DNA of 64,000 nt from assembly GCA_001931905.2 (NCBI GenBank), contig MSJI02000915.1, forward strand, positions 62,001 through 126,000, written 5' to 3'. Shown piece by piece: positions 31,020 through 42,815 of this stretch. The notes below the pieces were generated by a model. It made no database searches. It saw nothing but the letters and a program-made list of their open reading frames with translations, and was not told where the DNA came from. The position numbers were made by a program, and so were the translations under genes. How positions within the stretch are numbered: position 1 is the stretch's first letter; the number at the start of each line of letters is the position of its first letter. The stretch comes from Cladosporium sp. IMV 00045 (taxonomy: Eukaryota > Ascomycota > Dothideomycetes > Cladosporiales > Cladosporiaceae).

Positions 31020-34000
31020 GAAAGTGCTGGAGCGCTTCTGGCTTGACGAGAGTAGTGTGGTTTCCTTCTTTGCTGGTCACAAGATGCTGGTGAAAGCTGT
31101 TTCGGCTCTCGCACGCACGGCAGCACGACGACCACTACATGCACACACCCATGTGTACATGCCGAAGCCGTCAGTGAATCTGCTTTTCTGTTCTGCCCCT
31201 GCATTTGAATCTCTATCTGCGCGCGCTGAAGCCACGGCGTTCTTTGGAAGACAGCGATGCGAAAAGCACAAAAGCAAAACGAGGACTGAACTAAGAAAAA
31301 CGAAAAGTCATGCTGGGATTGGTTTTTGGATGAACTTCAATGAGCATTACGTAGATACCACAGAGGACGAAAAATGAAATCAACATGAATCATCAACTTT
31401 CTTGCGAACGAAAGAAACAAAATCCAAGTCCGAAGTCGTGACAGAAATTGCAAGGGTGACATGGCCAAGTTGGTTGACGAATTCCTTGATCAACACTCAC
31501 ATCGATCATTCGATTACGTCTGTCACCTTGATGATCAAAGGGTTTGAGCGACATCATGCGACCCCACCTCTTCGACTCTAATAAGTACAGAATTGGTGAG
31601 AAGATGATAGACATCGAGTAGCCTACGGTAGGTGACTGCTCACTTCTTGATGCTCTACACTTTGATCGGATAAGCGGCTGTAACGTAGGGTCAACACCCC
31701 CAAACGTCGGACTACGGCGACAACACAACCGCCCGCGATACGCAAATGCTCGCTTTCTAACAAAAGCAATGAAAACAACATGACCAGGTTAAATCCCGGA
31801 CAATTATTAATAGAAGTGACCTTCACGAGCGTTGAGAAACCACGACTGCCAGCTTGCGCTGCCGCAGGGAGTCTTCAGGACGACACCCATGAAGATCAAT
31901 AATACCAGATACACAGATAGATCTCAAGACACGTGATGTGCCAACAAAGCGACAGTACCTATAGAGTAACCCAAGCACCCTTTCACGCCAGATGAACTTC
32001 AGCAGCGGTAAAGCGGACTCGAGCAATCCCGCCAAGTCGAGGCTCCTCGAGAGGAACAAAGCGAGAGAGCTGCAGGAGACCTAAACAGCGTCTGACTCTC
32101 TCGAGAAGGCGTCCACCGTCGGAAACGGACAAGAAGGGAGTTCGCCGCGTCGGATATTGATGTGCGAGAGAGACGGACGAGGCTGGAGCCGGGATGGCCG
32201 GCCACCAAGCAAGCAAGAAGAAACAATGGACGTGGGGGCGGCGGAAAAAGAAGAAGACCGACATCGGACTCGCTACATCATGTATGCATGCAAGCTTGTT
32301 CTCTATATCACATCTCACATGAAGGACTGATGGCCTAGCCTCGCACACCTAGGCATAGACGAGGTGGCAGCTTGGAAGCTTCAACTTTTTTCTTCCCCGA
32401 CCAGGATTGCACCGCAGCAGCCGAGATCGTGCACAAGCAGCGAAACCGGCGGAGATTCAGCTTTTCAGGCAAAAGCACACAAGCGAGGCTACGAGGAGCA
32501 GAAAGCAGTAGTGTCAAGTGTCAAGTGTCTGTGTGTTTCTGGCGCGTGGTTGAGGAGAGGAAGAGGACAACGCCTTAGGAGGCCCGCCGTGCGCGCTGTC
32601 TCAGCAGAATTCGGGACCCGGTTCTTCCCGATCGATGAGGGAGGGTTTGGGCTGCGCTCTCGTGTTGGATTGCTGGAGATGGTGAAGCGATGCCTTGCCT
32701 TGCTTTGCGGTGTCTTCGTTCTGTCTTCGTTGAGGAAAGGCTGGGAAGAGTGGACTGGTCACGTGGAAGGGAGAGAGTGGACAGCAGACAGCGAAGAGGC
32801 TGTTGATCAATGGAGAACAATGATAGTGGAGATGCACTTAGGATGATGTGTATTGTTGACATGTATACATGTATGTACCTAAACACATAAGCATATCATG
32901 CTTGACGAAACAGCTGACCTCTACGCAGACAGCTACAGATGGAGAGACGAACAATCCCGGTAACATGGAAACACAACAACGATACCGAGGCATCGCCCGG
33001 CCAAGGCGTGGGCGCGAAAGCATGGCATGACATTTATGTTTTGGCACATGAAATGAACGATTTGCCTATCTCTCTCCTGCAGGACGAAAGGCACAAGCGA
33101 CGGCGGGCAGCGACAGTAGCAGCAAAGTCAGGCCAGACAGCAGCCCTTCACAAGCTCATCAGCCGGCAGACATGCAGCCTCTCACATGCCAGCGATAAGC
33201 ACCTGCAGCAACGAAAGCAGGGGAGATAAACAAAATTCCCGGGCGACAGGCCGCCCAAAAAAAAAAGTTGACTGCACGAAATGACTCCACGGAAAAGCCA
33301 AGTCATCCAAGTGAGGTCGTGCGGCCAATCAAAGACGCGTCCGGTCAGCAGAATCAACCCACAGACACGGCAGATCTGGCAGCAGGCGGCGGGCGGGAAG
33401 TCTACCACCCTGCGCGATGCGATCATCCATTTCTCTCGGTCCTGCCAGATGGCTGGTTGGCGAATGGAGACGCCCGCCTGCAAGAGAAAGAGTGGGAGGG
33501 GGACATGCACGTTTTTTAGTGGCAGATGCGGACAGGCTCACACACGCAGCTTTTAGTTCTGGGGAAAGGTAGGGTTTGCTGTGTGCGTGTGTGATGCGTG
33601 TGCTTTTTTTGCATGTGGTTTTTTGCTTTGCTTGTGCTGTGTGAGCTCCCTAGCTTTTGTGGAAATTTATTTGGTCGTGATGGAGGTGGTGCTGGCTGTG
33701 CTAGTGCTGGTGATGTGGTTGATTATCACCGAACAAGTATATTGTGGTTGATCATGGCGTGTCTACATGTAGTAGTTGGTGATGGATGCATGATTGGTAT
33801 GCAGTCGGATAATCATCAAGATCAGGAAACATGGATGAGGCTTCAGCGCCGAGAGTAGTATACCACGGTAGATATCTTTTTCGACTGCAGAAACAGAGAC
33901 AACATACTACCCAAAACGAGTCGACAGAAATCAATTCCAACCTTACCGACTTCCTTAGTCAAGTAGTGGCATCTCGCATGGCACGACTGGGGACAAGGGC

Positions 34001-34980
34001 CCGGGGATAGAGTGAACGACGGTGGGAGTTTCACCGTGCGCGCGAACATTCAGGCGTAGGCGTTAGAGCACAATAAGCAGCTTGGCCCGGCGGCCAATGT
34101 GGTCGAGAGGATTATTGATGCCGCCACGCTAAAATGTTCGTCGTCTCCACTCGCAAAGGGAAGAGAGGGAAGAAAAGGGCCGTCGGCCGCCCACCAACCT
34201 ACCCAAGGGAAAGCCTTCGAGTCCTCCCAGCACACTTACTACTACTCTCCCACACAGACACTCTCCTCCAATCCCTCACCTTCGTTGACTCTCTCCGTGC
34301 AAGAATCATCCATTGATCCAGTAAGTCCATAGTTCGCTTTTGCCGTCTGTGCTTCCAAAACACTCTTTTCCCCCCCTCCAAGCCCATATCTACGCACCGA
34401 CATCGCCCCCCACTCGCATTGGAATCGATAAGCAGAAACGAGAGCGACGACGACGACGACGACGAGCACGAGAGAGAGACGACGATATAGACCGACATAC
34501 TGTCCCTTCCCACCAGCTCGGCATTATCAAACCTGCCCCTACACCCGAGATCGACGACATCATCGACATCCGTGCAATTTACTTTCCTCCTCTCCATCCG
34601 TTGCCTTTCAAACGTCTATTCCCAGCTTGGCGAGCTCAAGCAACTGTCTCTGCTCGATCGCCGCATTCGCCGCTCCCTCCTACCAATCCAGCCTTTTTTG
34701 CTTTCTTTTGGCGCTTTCTCCGAGCTGCTTTATCAAAACAACAACCACCTCCGCCTAAGCTTCCCACACGCCAATACGCACTTGTCTTTTTCGCCACAAT
34801 CATCACAAAATCAATCTCAGCCATTCTCTCGAGTCCTAGACTAACCAGATCCCTTGCAACAGCTGCACGCCACTCGCGGAGTTGACTGAAGCACCCACCA
34901 AAAGCCCACCAGCCGCCTTCTCCCACCCCAATCCTTGCAGTTCCCCGATAAAAAAGACGGTTCGGCTTCTTGCCGATAGG
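31020..34980. other. Long gene-free region upstream of GLT1
   Basis: Almost 4 kb contain no gene I can support. Frames are short, overlap on both strands and show only low-complexity features. Near GLT1 (34240-34900) the plus strand is C/T-rich, as expected of a fungal promoter and leader. A CGA trinucleotide run (about 34445-34463) and a GA-rich stretch follow each other there. The region may hold the GLT1 regulatory sequences, non-coding transcripts or a decayed gene. Confidence 0.5.
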
Positions 34981-37900
34981 ATGGGTCGAGTCGCGTTCAA
35001 CGACCATGTAGAAGAGCGCACGATCGACGAGATCGAAGAGGAGCCTACAAACATCTACGAGTACCAGAACACGCCCGACAACAAGTCATGGGCCGGTGCT
35101 CTCCCTCTCAAGCAGGGTCTCTACGACCCGGAGCTTGAGAAGGATGCCTGTGGTGTGGGTTTTGCCGCCCACATCAAGGGCAACGTCAGCCACAAAATCG
35201 TCATTGATGGTATGTCCCTACATTGTTTTTCTCACTACAACGGCGATACTGACTCGGCGCAGCACGAAGCTTGCTCTGCAACATGACCCACCGCGGTGCC
35301 GTCGGTTCTGATGCACGAGACGGTGATGGCGCAGGCGTCATGACCTCCATCCCGCACAAGTTCTTCCAGAAGAACTTTGCACGCGAGCAGGGCTACGAGC
35401 TGCCGCCGCTCGGCGAGTACGCTGTCGGAAACGTCTTCTTCAAGCCCGAGGAGGAGACCCTCAAGAGCACTGTGGACACCTTTGAGGATATCGCAGACCA
35501 GCTGGACCTGAGAGTGCTCGGCTGGCGAGAGGTGCCGAAAGACACCACTCTCCTCGGACCTGCGGCCAGATCCCGCGAGCCCATCATCCTGCAGCCGTTT
35601 GTCGTGCTCAAGAGCGTGTACGGTCCTGGCAAGGCGCCCAAGGAAACTTGGGCACAGGAGTACAACGCTGGCTACTTCGAGCGCCAGCTTTACGTGCTCC
35701 GCAAGCGCGCGACCCACGTGATTGGCCTGCACAACTGGTTCTACCTCTGCTCGCTCAGCAACAGGAACATTATTTACAAGGGCCAGCTTTCTCCCAGCCA
35801 GGTCTACGAGTACTACCACGATCTGGTCAACGTCGACTACGAGGCACACTTTGCGCTTGTGCACTCGCGTTTCTCGACCAACACTTTCCCCTCCTGGGAC
35901 AGAGCTCAGCCGCTCCGATGGGCAGCACACAACGGAGAGATCAACACGCTTCGAGGCAACAAGAACTGGATGCGGGCAAGAGAAGGCCTGCTCAAGTCTG
36001 GCCTGTTCGGCGATGAGCTGGAAATGCTCTACCCGATCATCGAAGACGGTGGCTCCGACTCCGCCGCGTTCGACAACGTCCTCGAGCTGCTCATCATCAA
36101 CGGTGTGCTCTCCCTTCCGGAAGCTGTCATGCTTATGGTCCCCGAGGCATGGCAGGGCAATGACGCCGTCGATCCTGCGAGACAGGCCTTCTATGAGTGG
36201 GCCGCTTGCATGATGGAGCCCTGGGATGGCCCTGCGCTCTTCACTTTCTCCGATGGCCGCTACTGCGGTGCTAATCTCGACCGTAACGGCCTGAGACCCT
36301 GCAGATACTATGTCACCGACGATGACCGCATTATCTGTGCTTCCGAGGTTGGCACCATTCCCGTGGAGCCTCACACTGTCGTCCAGAAGGGCCGTCTGCA
36401 GCCCGGACGTATGCTGCTGGTCGACACCGTTGCCGGTCGTATTGTCGACGACGGCGAGCTGAAGGACCAGGTTGCAAACCGCCAGGACTTCAGATCATGG
36501 CTCAGTTCGCAGCTTATCACCATGCCTGCTGTCTTCGAGAAGCTCGCTGCCAAGGGAGTCAACCTCGAAGGGTTGCTCACCGCAGACAAGGTCCAAGAGG
36601 ACCCGAGACTGAAGGCTTTCGGATACTCCCTCGAGCAGGTCACTCTTATTCTTGCCCCTATGGCTGCCGACTCGAAGGAGGCTCTCGGCTCCATGGGCAA
36701 TGACGCTCCATTGGCTTGCTTGGCCCAGCAGCCGCGTCTGCTCTTCGAGTACTTCCGTCAGCTCTTCGCGCAGGTTACCAACCCGCCTATCGACCCTATT
36801 CGTGAGGCTGTTGTCATGTCTCTTGGCTCTTACGTTGGTCCTCAGGGCAACTTGCTTGAGATGAACAAGGAGCAGTGCCACAGACTCTACCTTCCGTCGC
36901 CTGTCCTTTCCACCGAGGAGTTCAACGCCTTGACCAACATCAACCAGGTCCACGCTGATTGGACTGTCGCTACCATCGACATTACCTTCGCCAAGTCGGA
37001 GGGAATTCAGGGATACATGGACGCTCTGGACCGCATTAACGATGCTGCCACCGAGGCTATTGCGCAAGGCCACAAGGTTCTTATTCTGTCTGACCGCAAG
37101 GCTGGTCCCGACCGCGTTGCAGTCTCTTCTCTGCTCTGCACTGGTATGGTTCACCACCACCTTGTCCGCAACAGGTGGCGCTCTCAGGCTGCCCTTGTGG
37201 TCGAGACCGCTGAGGCTCGTGAGGTCCACCATATGTGCGTCCTCGTCGGCTACGGTGCCGATGCTGTCTGCCCGTACCTTGCTTTCGAGTGCATTCTCAA
37301 GCTCGACCGCGAGGGTCTGATCCGCAAGAAGATCTCCAAGCAGCAGCTCATCGAGAACTACAAGCACTCCGTCGATGGTGGTATCCTCAAGGTCATGAGT
37401 AAGATGGGTATCTCCACCCTGCAGAGTTACAAGGGTGCTCAGATTTTCGAGGCTCTTGGTATCGATGACAGCGTTGTCGACCGCTGCTTCACTGGTACGG
37501 CCACCCGTATCCGCGGTATGACTTTCGAGCAGATTGCCCAGGACGCGTTTGCCCTCCACGAGAAGGGCTACCCTACCCGTGGCATCAGGGAGATTCCCGG
37601 TCTTGCCGAGACTGGCGAATACCACTGGCGTGACGGTGGCGAGCCTCACATCAACGACCCTACCTCCATCGCCAACATCCAGGACGCCGTCAGGACCAAG
37701 AACGACAAGTCCTACGAGGCCTACTCCAGGTCCGAGTACGAGTCTATCAAGAACTGCACTCTCCGCGGTCTTCTCGACTTCGACTTCGAGGCTACCAACC
37801 CCATCCCTATCGACCAAGTCGAGCCCTGGACCGAAATCGTGCGCCGCTTCGTCACCGGTGCCATGTCTTACGGTTCCATCTCCATGGAGTCTCACTCCAC

Positions 37901-40900
37901 CCTCGCCGTCGCGATGAACAGACTCGGCGGCAAGTCCAACACGGGTGAAGGTGGTGAAGACCCCGAGCGTAGCAACCCGATGGAGAACGGCGACACCATG
38001 CGCTCTGCCATCAAGCAGATCGCCTCCGGCCGTTTCGGTGTCACCTCCGCCTACCTGGCCGACGCCGACGAGCTCCAAATCAAGATGGCCCAGGGCGCCA
38101 AGCCCGGCGAGGGTGGTGAATTGCCCGGCCACAAGGTCTCCCAAGAGATCGGCAGAACCCGCCACTCCACCCCCGGCGTCGGTCTGATCTCCCCCCCTCC
38201 CCACCACGACATCTACTCCATCGAGGACCTGAAACAGCTCATCTACGACCTGAAGTGCTCCAACCCGCGCTCCCGCGTCTCCGTCAAGCTCGTCTCCGAG
38301 ACGGGTGTCGGCATCGTCGCCTCCGGCGTCGCCAAAGCCCGCGCCGACCACATCCTCATCTCCGGCCACGACGGTGGCACCGGTGCTTCCCGCTGGACCG
38401 GTATCAAGTACGCCGGTCTGCCGTGGGAGTTGGGTCTCGCCGAGACGCATCAGACTCTTGTCTTGAACGACCTGCGTGGCCGTGTTATCGTCCAGACTGA
38501 TGGCCAGATTCGCACGGGTAGGGATATCGCTATCGCTTGTTTGCTTGGTGCTGAGGAGTGGGGGTTCGCTACTACCCCGTTAATCGCTATGGGGTGTATC
38601 ATGATGAGAAAATGCCACTTGGGTTCGTATTCGGAACTGTCTATTGGTTTCTTGATGCATTTGCTAACTTTTTCGCAGTAAGCAAAACACTTTCTCCACG
38701 TTTTTCGAGCCACTTTGGGCCACGGTCCATGCAAGAGTCTGCCTCACGGTTGCTTCTTGACTTGTTGGCATAGCCCTATCGCGACCGATCTCAATGGTGA
38801 AGTAAAACACAACTTAAGAATGGTATAACTGATATGACCATCACAGAACACTTGCCCCGTGGGAATTGCTACCCAGGATCCCGAGCTTCGCAAGAAATTC
38901 AAGGGTACTCCCGAGCACGTCATCAACTTTTTCTACTACGTTGCCAATGAGTTGCGCGCGATCATGGCCAAGCTTGGTTACAGGACCATTAACGAGATGG
39001 TCGGCCACACTGAGGTCCTCAAGGTTCGCGAGGATCTGAGAAACGCCAAGACTGAGAACATCGACCTGTCTCTCATCCTCACTCCGGCCCACACCCTCCG
39101 CTCTGGTGTTGCTACCTACAACGTCCGCAAGCAGGACCACAAGCTCCACACTCGTCTTGACAACAAACTCATCTCTGAGTCCGAGCTTGCTCTCGAGAAG
39201 GGTCTCCCTTGCCGCATTGAGTGCGATGTTGTCAACACTGACCGTGCTCTTGGCGCCACCCTCTCTTACCAGGTCAGCAAGAGGTTCGGCGAGAGGGGTC
39301 TGCCGCAAGACACCATCCACGCCAACATCCGTGGTTCTGCCGGCCAATCCTTCGGTGCTTACCTCGCCCCTGGTATTACCCTTGAGCTTGAGGGTGACTG
39401 CAACGATTACGTCGGAAAGGGTCTCTCTGGTGGTCGTCTCATCGTCTACCCGCCGCGTTCTTCCGTCTTCAAGGCAGAGGAGAACATGATCGTTGGCAAC
39501 GTCTGCTTGTACGGTGCCACCTCCGGTACTTGCTTCTTCCGCGGTGTCGCTGCTGAGCGTTTTGCCGTCCGTAACTCTGGTGTTACCGCCGTTGTTGAAG
39601 GTATGGGTGACCACGGTTGCGAGTACATGACTGGAGGTCGTGTCCTCTGTCTTGGCTCTACTGGCCGCAACTTCGCTGCTGGTATGTCTGGCGGTATTGC
39701 CTACATCTTGGACATTCACCAGGACTTTGAGGGCAAGGTCAACCGCGAGATGGTTGAGCTTTGCCGCGTTGAGGACCCGCATGAGATCGCCTTCGTGCGT
39801 GGTCTCATCGAGGACCACCACCACTACACTGGCTCCGAGCTCGCTGCTCGCATCCTCCTCGACTTCAACCGTGCTCTGCCGCGCTTCATCAAGGTCCTGC
39901 CCACTGACTACAAGCGCGTCATTGAGGAGGAGGCCAGGAAGGCTGCTGAGGCCAAGAAGGCCGCCTACCCGCTGCCCATCCTTCCCGGCACCTCTGTCCG
40001 CCAGGAGCCCAAGAAGGAGCACAAGCACGACGAGAAGAAGGCCGACCTTGCCGACATCGAGGAGAGCATCCAGGACGGTGCTGCCGAGAAGAAGCGCTCC
40101 GCTCTTGTCCTCGACAAGACCAAGGGCTTCATGAAGTACCAGAGGCGCGCTGAGAAGTATAGGGGTGCGAAGACTAGGACTCGTGACTGGGCTGAGCTTT
40201 CCTCCCGTCTTAACGAGGACGAGCTCAAGTACCAGTCCGCTCGCTGCATGGACTGCGGTGTTCCGTTCTGCCAGTCTGACACTGGTTGCCCGATTTCCAA
40301 CATCATCCCCAAGTGGAACGAGCTCGTAAGTCTTGCCATCACATCAGAGAATTTGAACTTTTTGACTAACAATTCTATTTTCAGGTCTTCCAAAACCAGT
40401 GGCAGGATGCTCTTAACCGTCTCCTCATGACCAACAACTTCCCCGAGTTCACTGGTCGCGTCTGCCCGGCTCCTTGTGAGGGTGCTTGCGTTCTCGGAAT
40501 CAACGAGGACCCCGTTGGTATCAAGTCCATCGAGTGCGCCATTATCGACCGCGGTTTTGAGATGGGCTGGATGGTCCCTACGCCACCCAAGTGGCGCTCT
40601 GGCAAGACAGTTGCCATCATCGGCTCCGGTCCTGCTGGTCTCGCTGCCGCTGATCAGCTCAACAAGGCTGGCCACGAGGTCACCGTGTACGAGCGTGCCG
40701 ACCGCATTGGTGGTCTGCTCATGTACGGTATCCCCAACATGAAGCTTGACAAGAACGTTGTCCAACGTCGTGTCGACTTCATGGCTGCCGAGGGCGTCAA
40801 GTACGTTACTGGCTGCCACGTCGGCGAGGGCGATGTCACTCTCCAATCCCTCAGGAAGGAGTTTGACTCTGTCATCGTTGCCACCGGTGCCACCGTCCCT

Positions 40901-41722
40901 CGCGACCTGCCCATCCCTGGCCGCAACCTCGACGGCATCCACTTCGCCATGCAGTTCCTGCACAAGAACACCAAGTCTCTGCTCGACTCTCAGCTCGCCG
41001 ACGAGGCATACATCTCCGCCAAGGGCAAGAACGTCGTTGTTATTGGTGGTGGTGACACTGGTAACGACTGCATTGGTACTTCCGTCCGCCACGGCGCCAA
41101 ACAGGTCGTCAACTTCGAGCTTCTCCCGCAGCCGCCCGCCCAGCGCGCCAACGACAACCCCTGGCCGCAGTGGCCTCGCATCTACCGCGTCGACTACGGC
41201 CACACCGAGGTCAAGACTCACATGGGCAAGGACCCGCGCGAGTACTGCATCATGTCCAAGGAGTTCCTCGACGACGGCGCCGGCAACGTTACGGGCATCA
41301 AGACCGTGCGCGTCGAGTGGACCAAATCCGCCAGCGGCGGCTGGGACATGAAGCAAGTCGAGGGCAGCGAGGAGGTCTTCGAGGCCGACCTCGTCCTGCT
41401 CTCCATGGGCTTCCTCGGCCCCGAGGAGCAAGTCATGGAGGGCATCATCGAGCGCGACGCGCGCAAGAACGTCAAGACCCCGCCCGGCAAGTACAACACC
41501 AACGTCGACGGCGTCTTCGCCGCCGGCGACTGCCGTCGCGGCCAGTCCCTCATCGTCTGGGGTATCAATGAGGGCCGCATGTGTGCGCGCGAGGTCGACT
41601 CTTACCTCACTGGTATGGGCACCCAGCTGCCCGTTACTGGTGGTATCGTCAAGCGTCCGCCGTACGAGCTGCTCAACAAGGCTAACGGCGCCCCTGCTGA
41701 GCTCATCACTGCTGCCGCTTAA
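34981..41722 (+). CDS. GLT1: Glutamate synthase [NADH/NADPH] (GOGAT)
   Basis: GOGAT makes two glutamates from glutamine and 2-oxoglutarate, the second step of ammonium assimilation. Exons 34981-35209, 35263-38621, 38847-40325 and 40385-41722 join to 2135 codons (2134 residues; yeast Glt1 has about 2145). C57 (D-A-C-G-V-G-F) is the amidotransferase nucleophile exposed after propeptide removal. The FMN/synthase domain carries G-H-D-G-G-T-G-A-S and the 3Fe-4S ligands C-x5-C-x4-C in [14 protein letters not shown]. The GXGXG helix domain (about 1230-1480) contains [13 protein letters not shown]. The beta-subunit-like end has [18 protein letters not shown] and two Rossmann motifs (I-G-S-G-P-A-G-L-A and I-G-G-G-D-T-G). 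The ATG at 34981 is the first in frame. The second intron is a stwintron (separate entry); the others are 53 and 59 nt. Confidence 0.97.
38622..38846 (+). other. Spliceosomal twin intron (stwintron), type D1,2, in GLT1
   Basis: The protein requires C-H-L directly followed by N-T-C-P-V-G, so codon TTG (38619-38621) must join AAC (38847-38849). No single GT-AG intron does this, because the base after TTG starts GGGTT. It works in two steps. An internal intron of 56 nt (38623-38678) starts GTTCGT, has the branch site CTAAC (38664-38668) and ends CGCAG. Removing it joins G38622 to T38679 and creates the donor GTAAGC. The external intron (G38622 plus 38679-38846, 169 nt) then ends at CACAG. This is the architecture described for D1,2 stwintrons, where the internal intron splits the G and T of the external donor. 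Confidence 0.85.
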
Positions 41723-42815
41723 GGGCATCTTGAGAACCCCGAGTTCTCTTTGAGGGCTTTGATTCGTGTTTCAATTTTTGTTTGATGGATTTTTGTGCAT
41801 ATGTTCTTGCTGTTTTGGTCTCTTTTTCTGCGAAAATACCCTCGTTGGGCTCCTCCCGAGAAGAACAAATGAGCGTGTACGATCGGGGTGGCTTTGAGAA
41901 AACAAAAAAGGAGTGTTTGGAGGAGCCCCATTTTTTGCCTTTGGTTTATTGAAATGTTCACGAGCATGGAGGATGGATTTGTTACATTGTTGTTTGCTTG
42001 ATGATTTTACGATAGTTACAACGTATCAATGAGTTTATATGGATCGTTTTCGACGTCTACATCTGTTTTCAGCCGCCTTTGTAACGTCTGGTCTTCTGAG
42101 GGTTTAGTAACGTTCGATGTGTTCTTGATGTCAATCTTTGCATTAAAGCACAGTGTTGGTGGATGAGACTTCGACTTCAATTCTCGATCACATGTAGCGT
42201 TGTCTCTTACGAGAGAGGGCGCGTGGCGACTTTGTGACGGCATGCAAAGTACGATCAGAGATTTGCAGACATCACTGGATCAGACACTATCATCGAAGTG
42301 GAGGAGTGTGAGCAGTCCACGCAGAATAATGCACCCTGTATTAACAAGACCCACCGACTTTCCGCATCCGGTTAGGAGCTTGAGCTTCTGCCGTGCTGGT
42401 TTGTGAATACAGGTATCAATGTGATAGGTCGTCTGACTCTCGTTTCGCCAACGCCACTTGCTTTGGACTTCTTCTTCCGATTGGAACAACACGCCTTCCG
42501 AGGTCGCACTGCCTGCGCAACCCATGTAGCATGCAAACTGACCAGGGGGAACGAGCGGCTGGGTTTGTTGCACAGGCGTCATGGCGTGTGAGCTGCCTGC
42601 TTGTTCCCCGCTAGGAGGTTTGTTGCCTTGTGGTATAGTGTACAGAGAACAAGGACTGCGTATCGCATAAATACTTGGAGCTCTCCTATCTAATACTAAA
42701 TGACTTTTCCGGTGACCTCTCAGTATCGGATCAACTGCATCGTCGCCCACAGCTTCAACATCCACTTCAACATCACGACTCCCGAACGCGTTGGCCTGGA
42801 TATCACGAGACCAAG
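41723..42815. other. Intergenic
   Basis: Roughly 1.1 kb hold the GLT1 3' flank and the upstream region of the next gene. A 161-residue minus-strand frame (42280-42765) has no family features and is not called. Confidence 0.5.

Noticed and set aside
35235..36374. Minus-strand open frame of 379 codons near the GLT1 5' end
   Set aside because: Antisense of the amidotransferase domain, with no independent features.
36495..38450. Minus-strand open frame of 651 codons inside GLT1
   Set aside because: It is the antisense shadow of a GC-rich, codon-biased gene: Val/Asp/Gly-rich, no domain, fully covered by the GOGAT frame.
39965..41728. Minus-strand open frame of 587 codons over the 3' part of GLT1
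   Set aside because: Same codon-bias shadow. The plus strand has continuous, motif-verified GOGAT sequence.
42280..42765. 161-codon minus-strand frame between GLT1 and the next gene
   Set aside because: No family features, and it overlaps the likely promoter of the 42816 gene.
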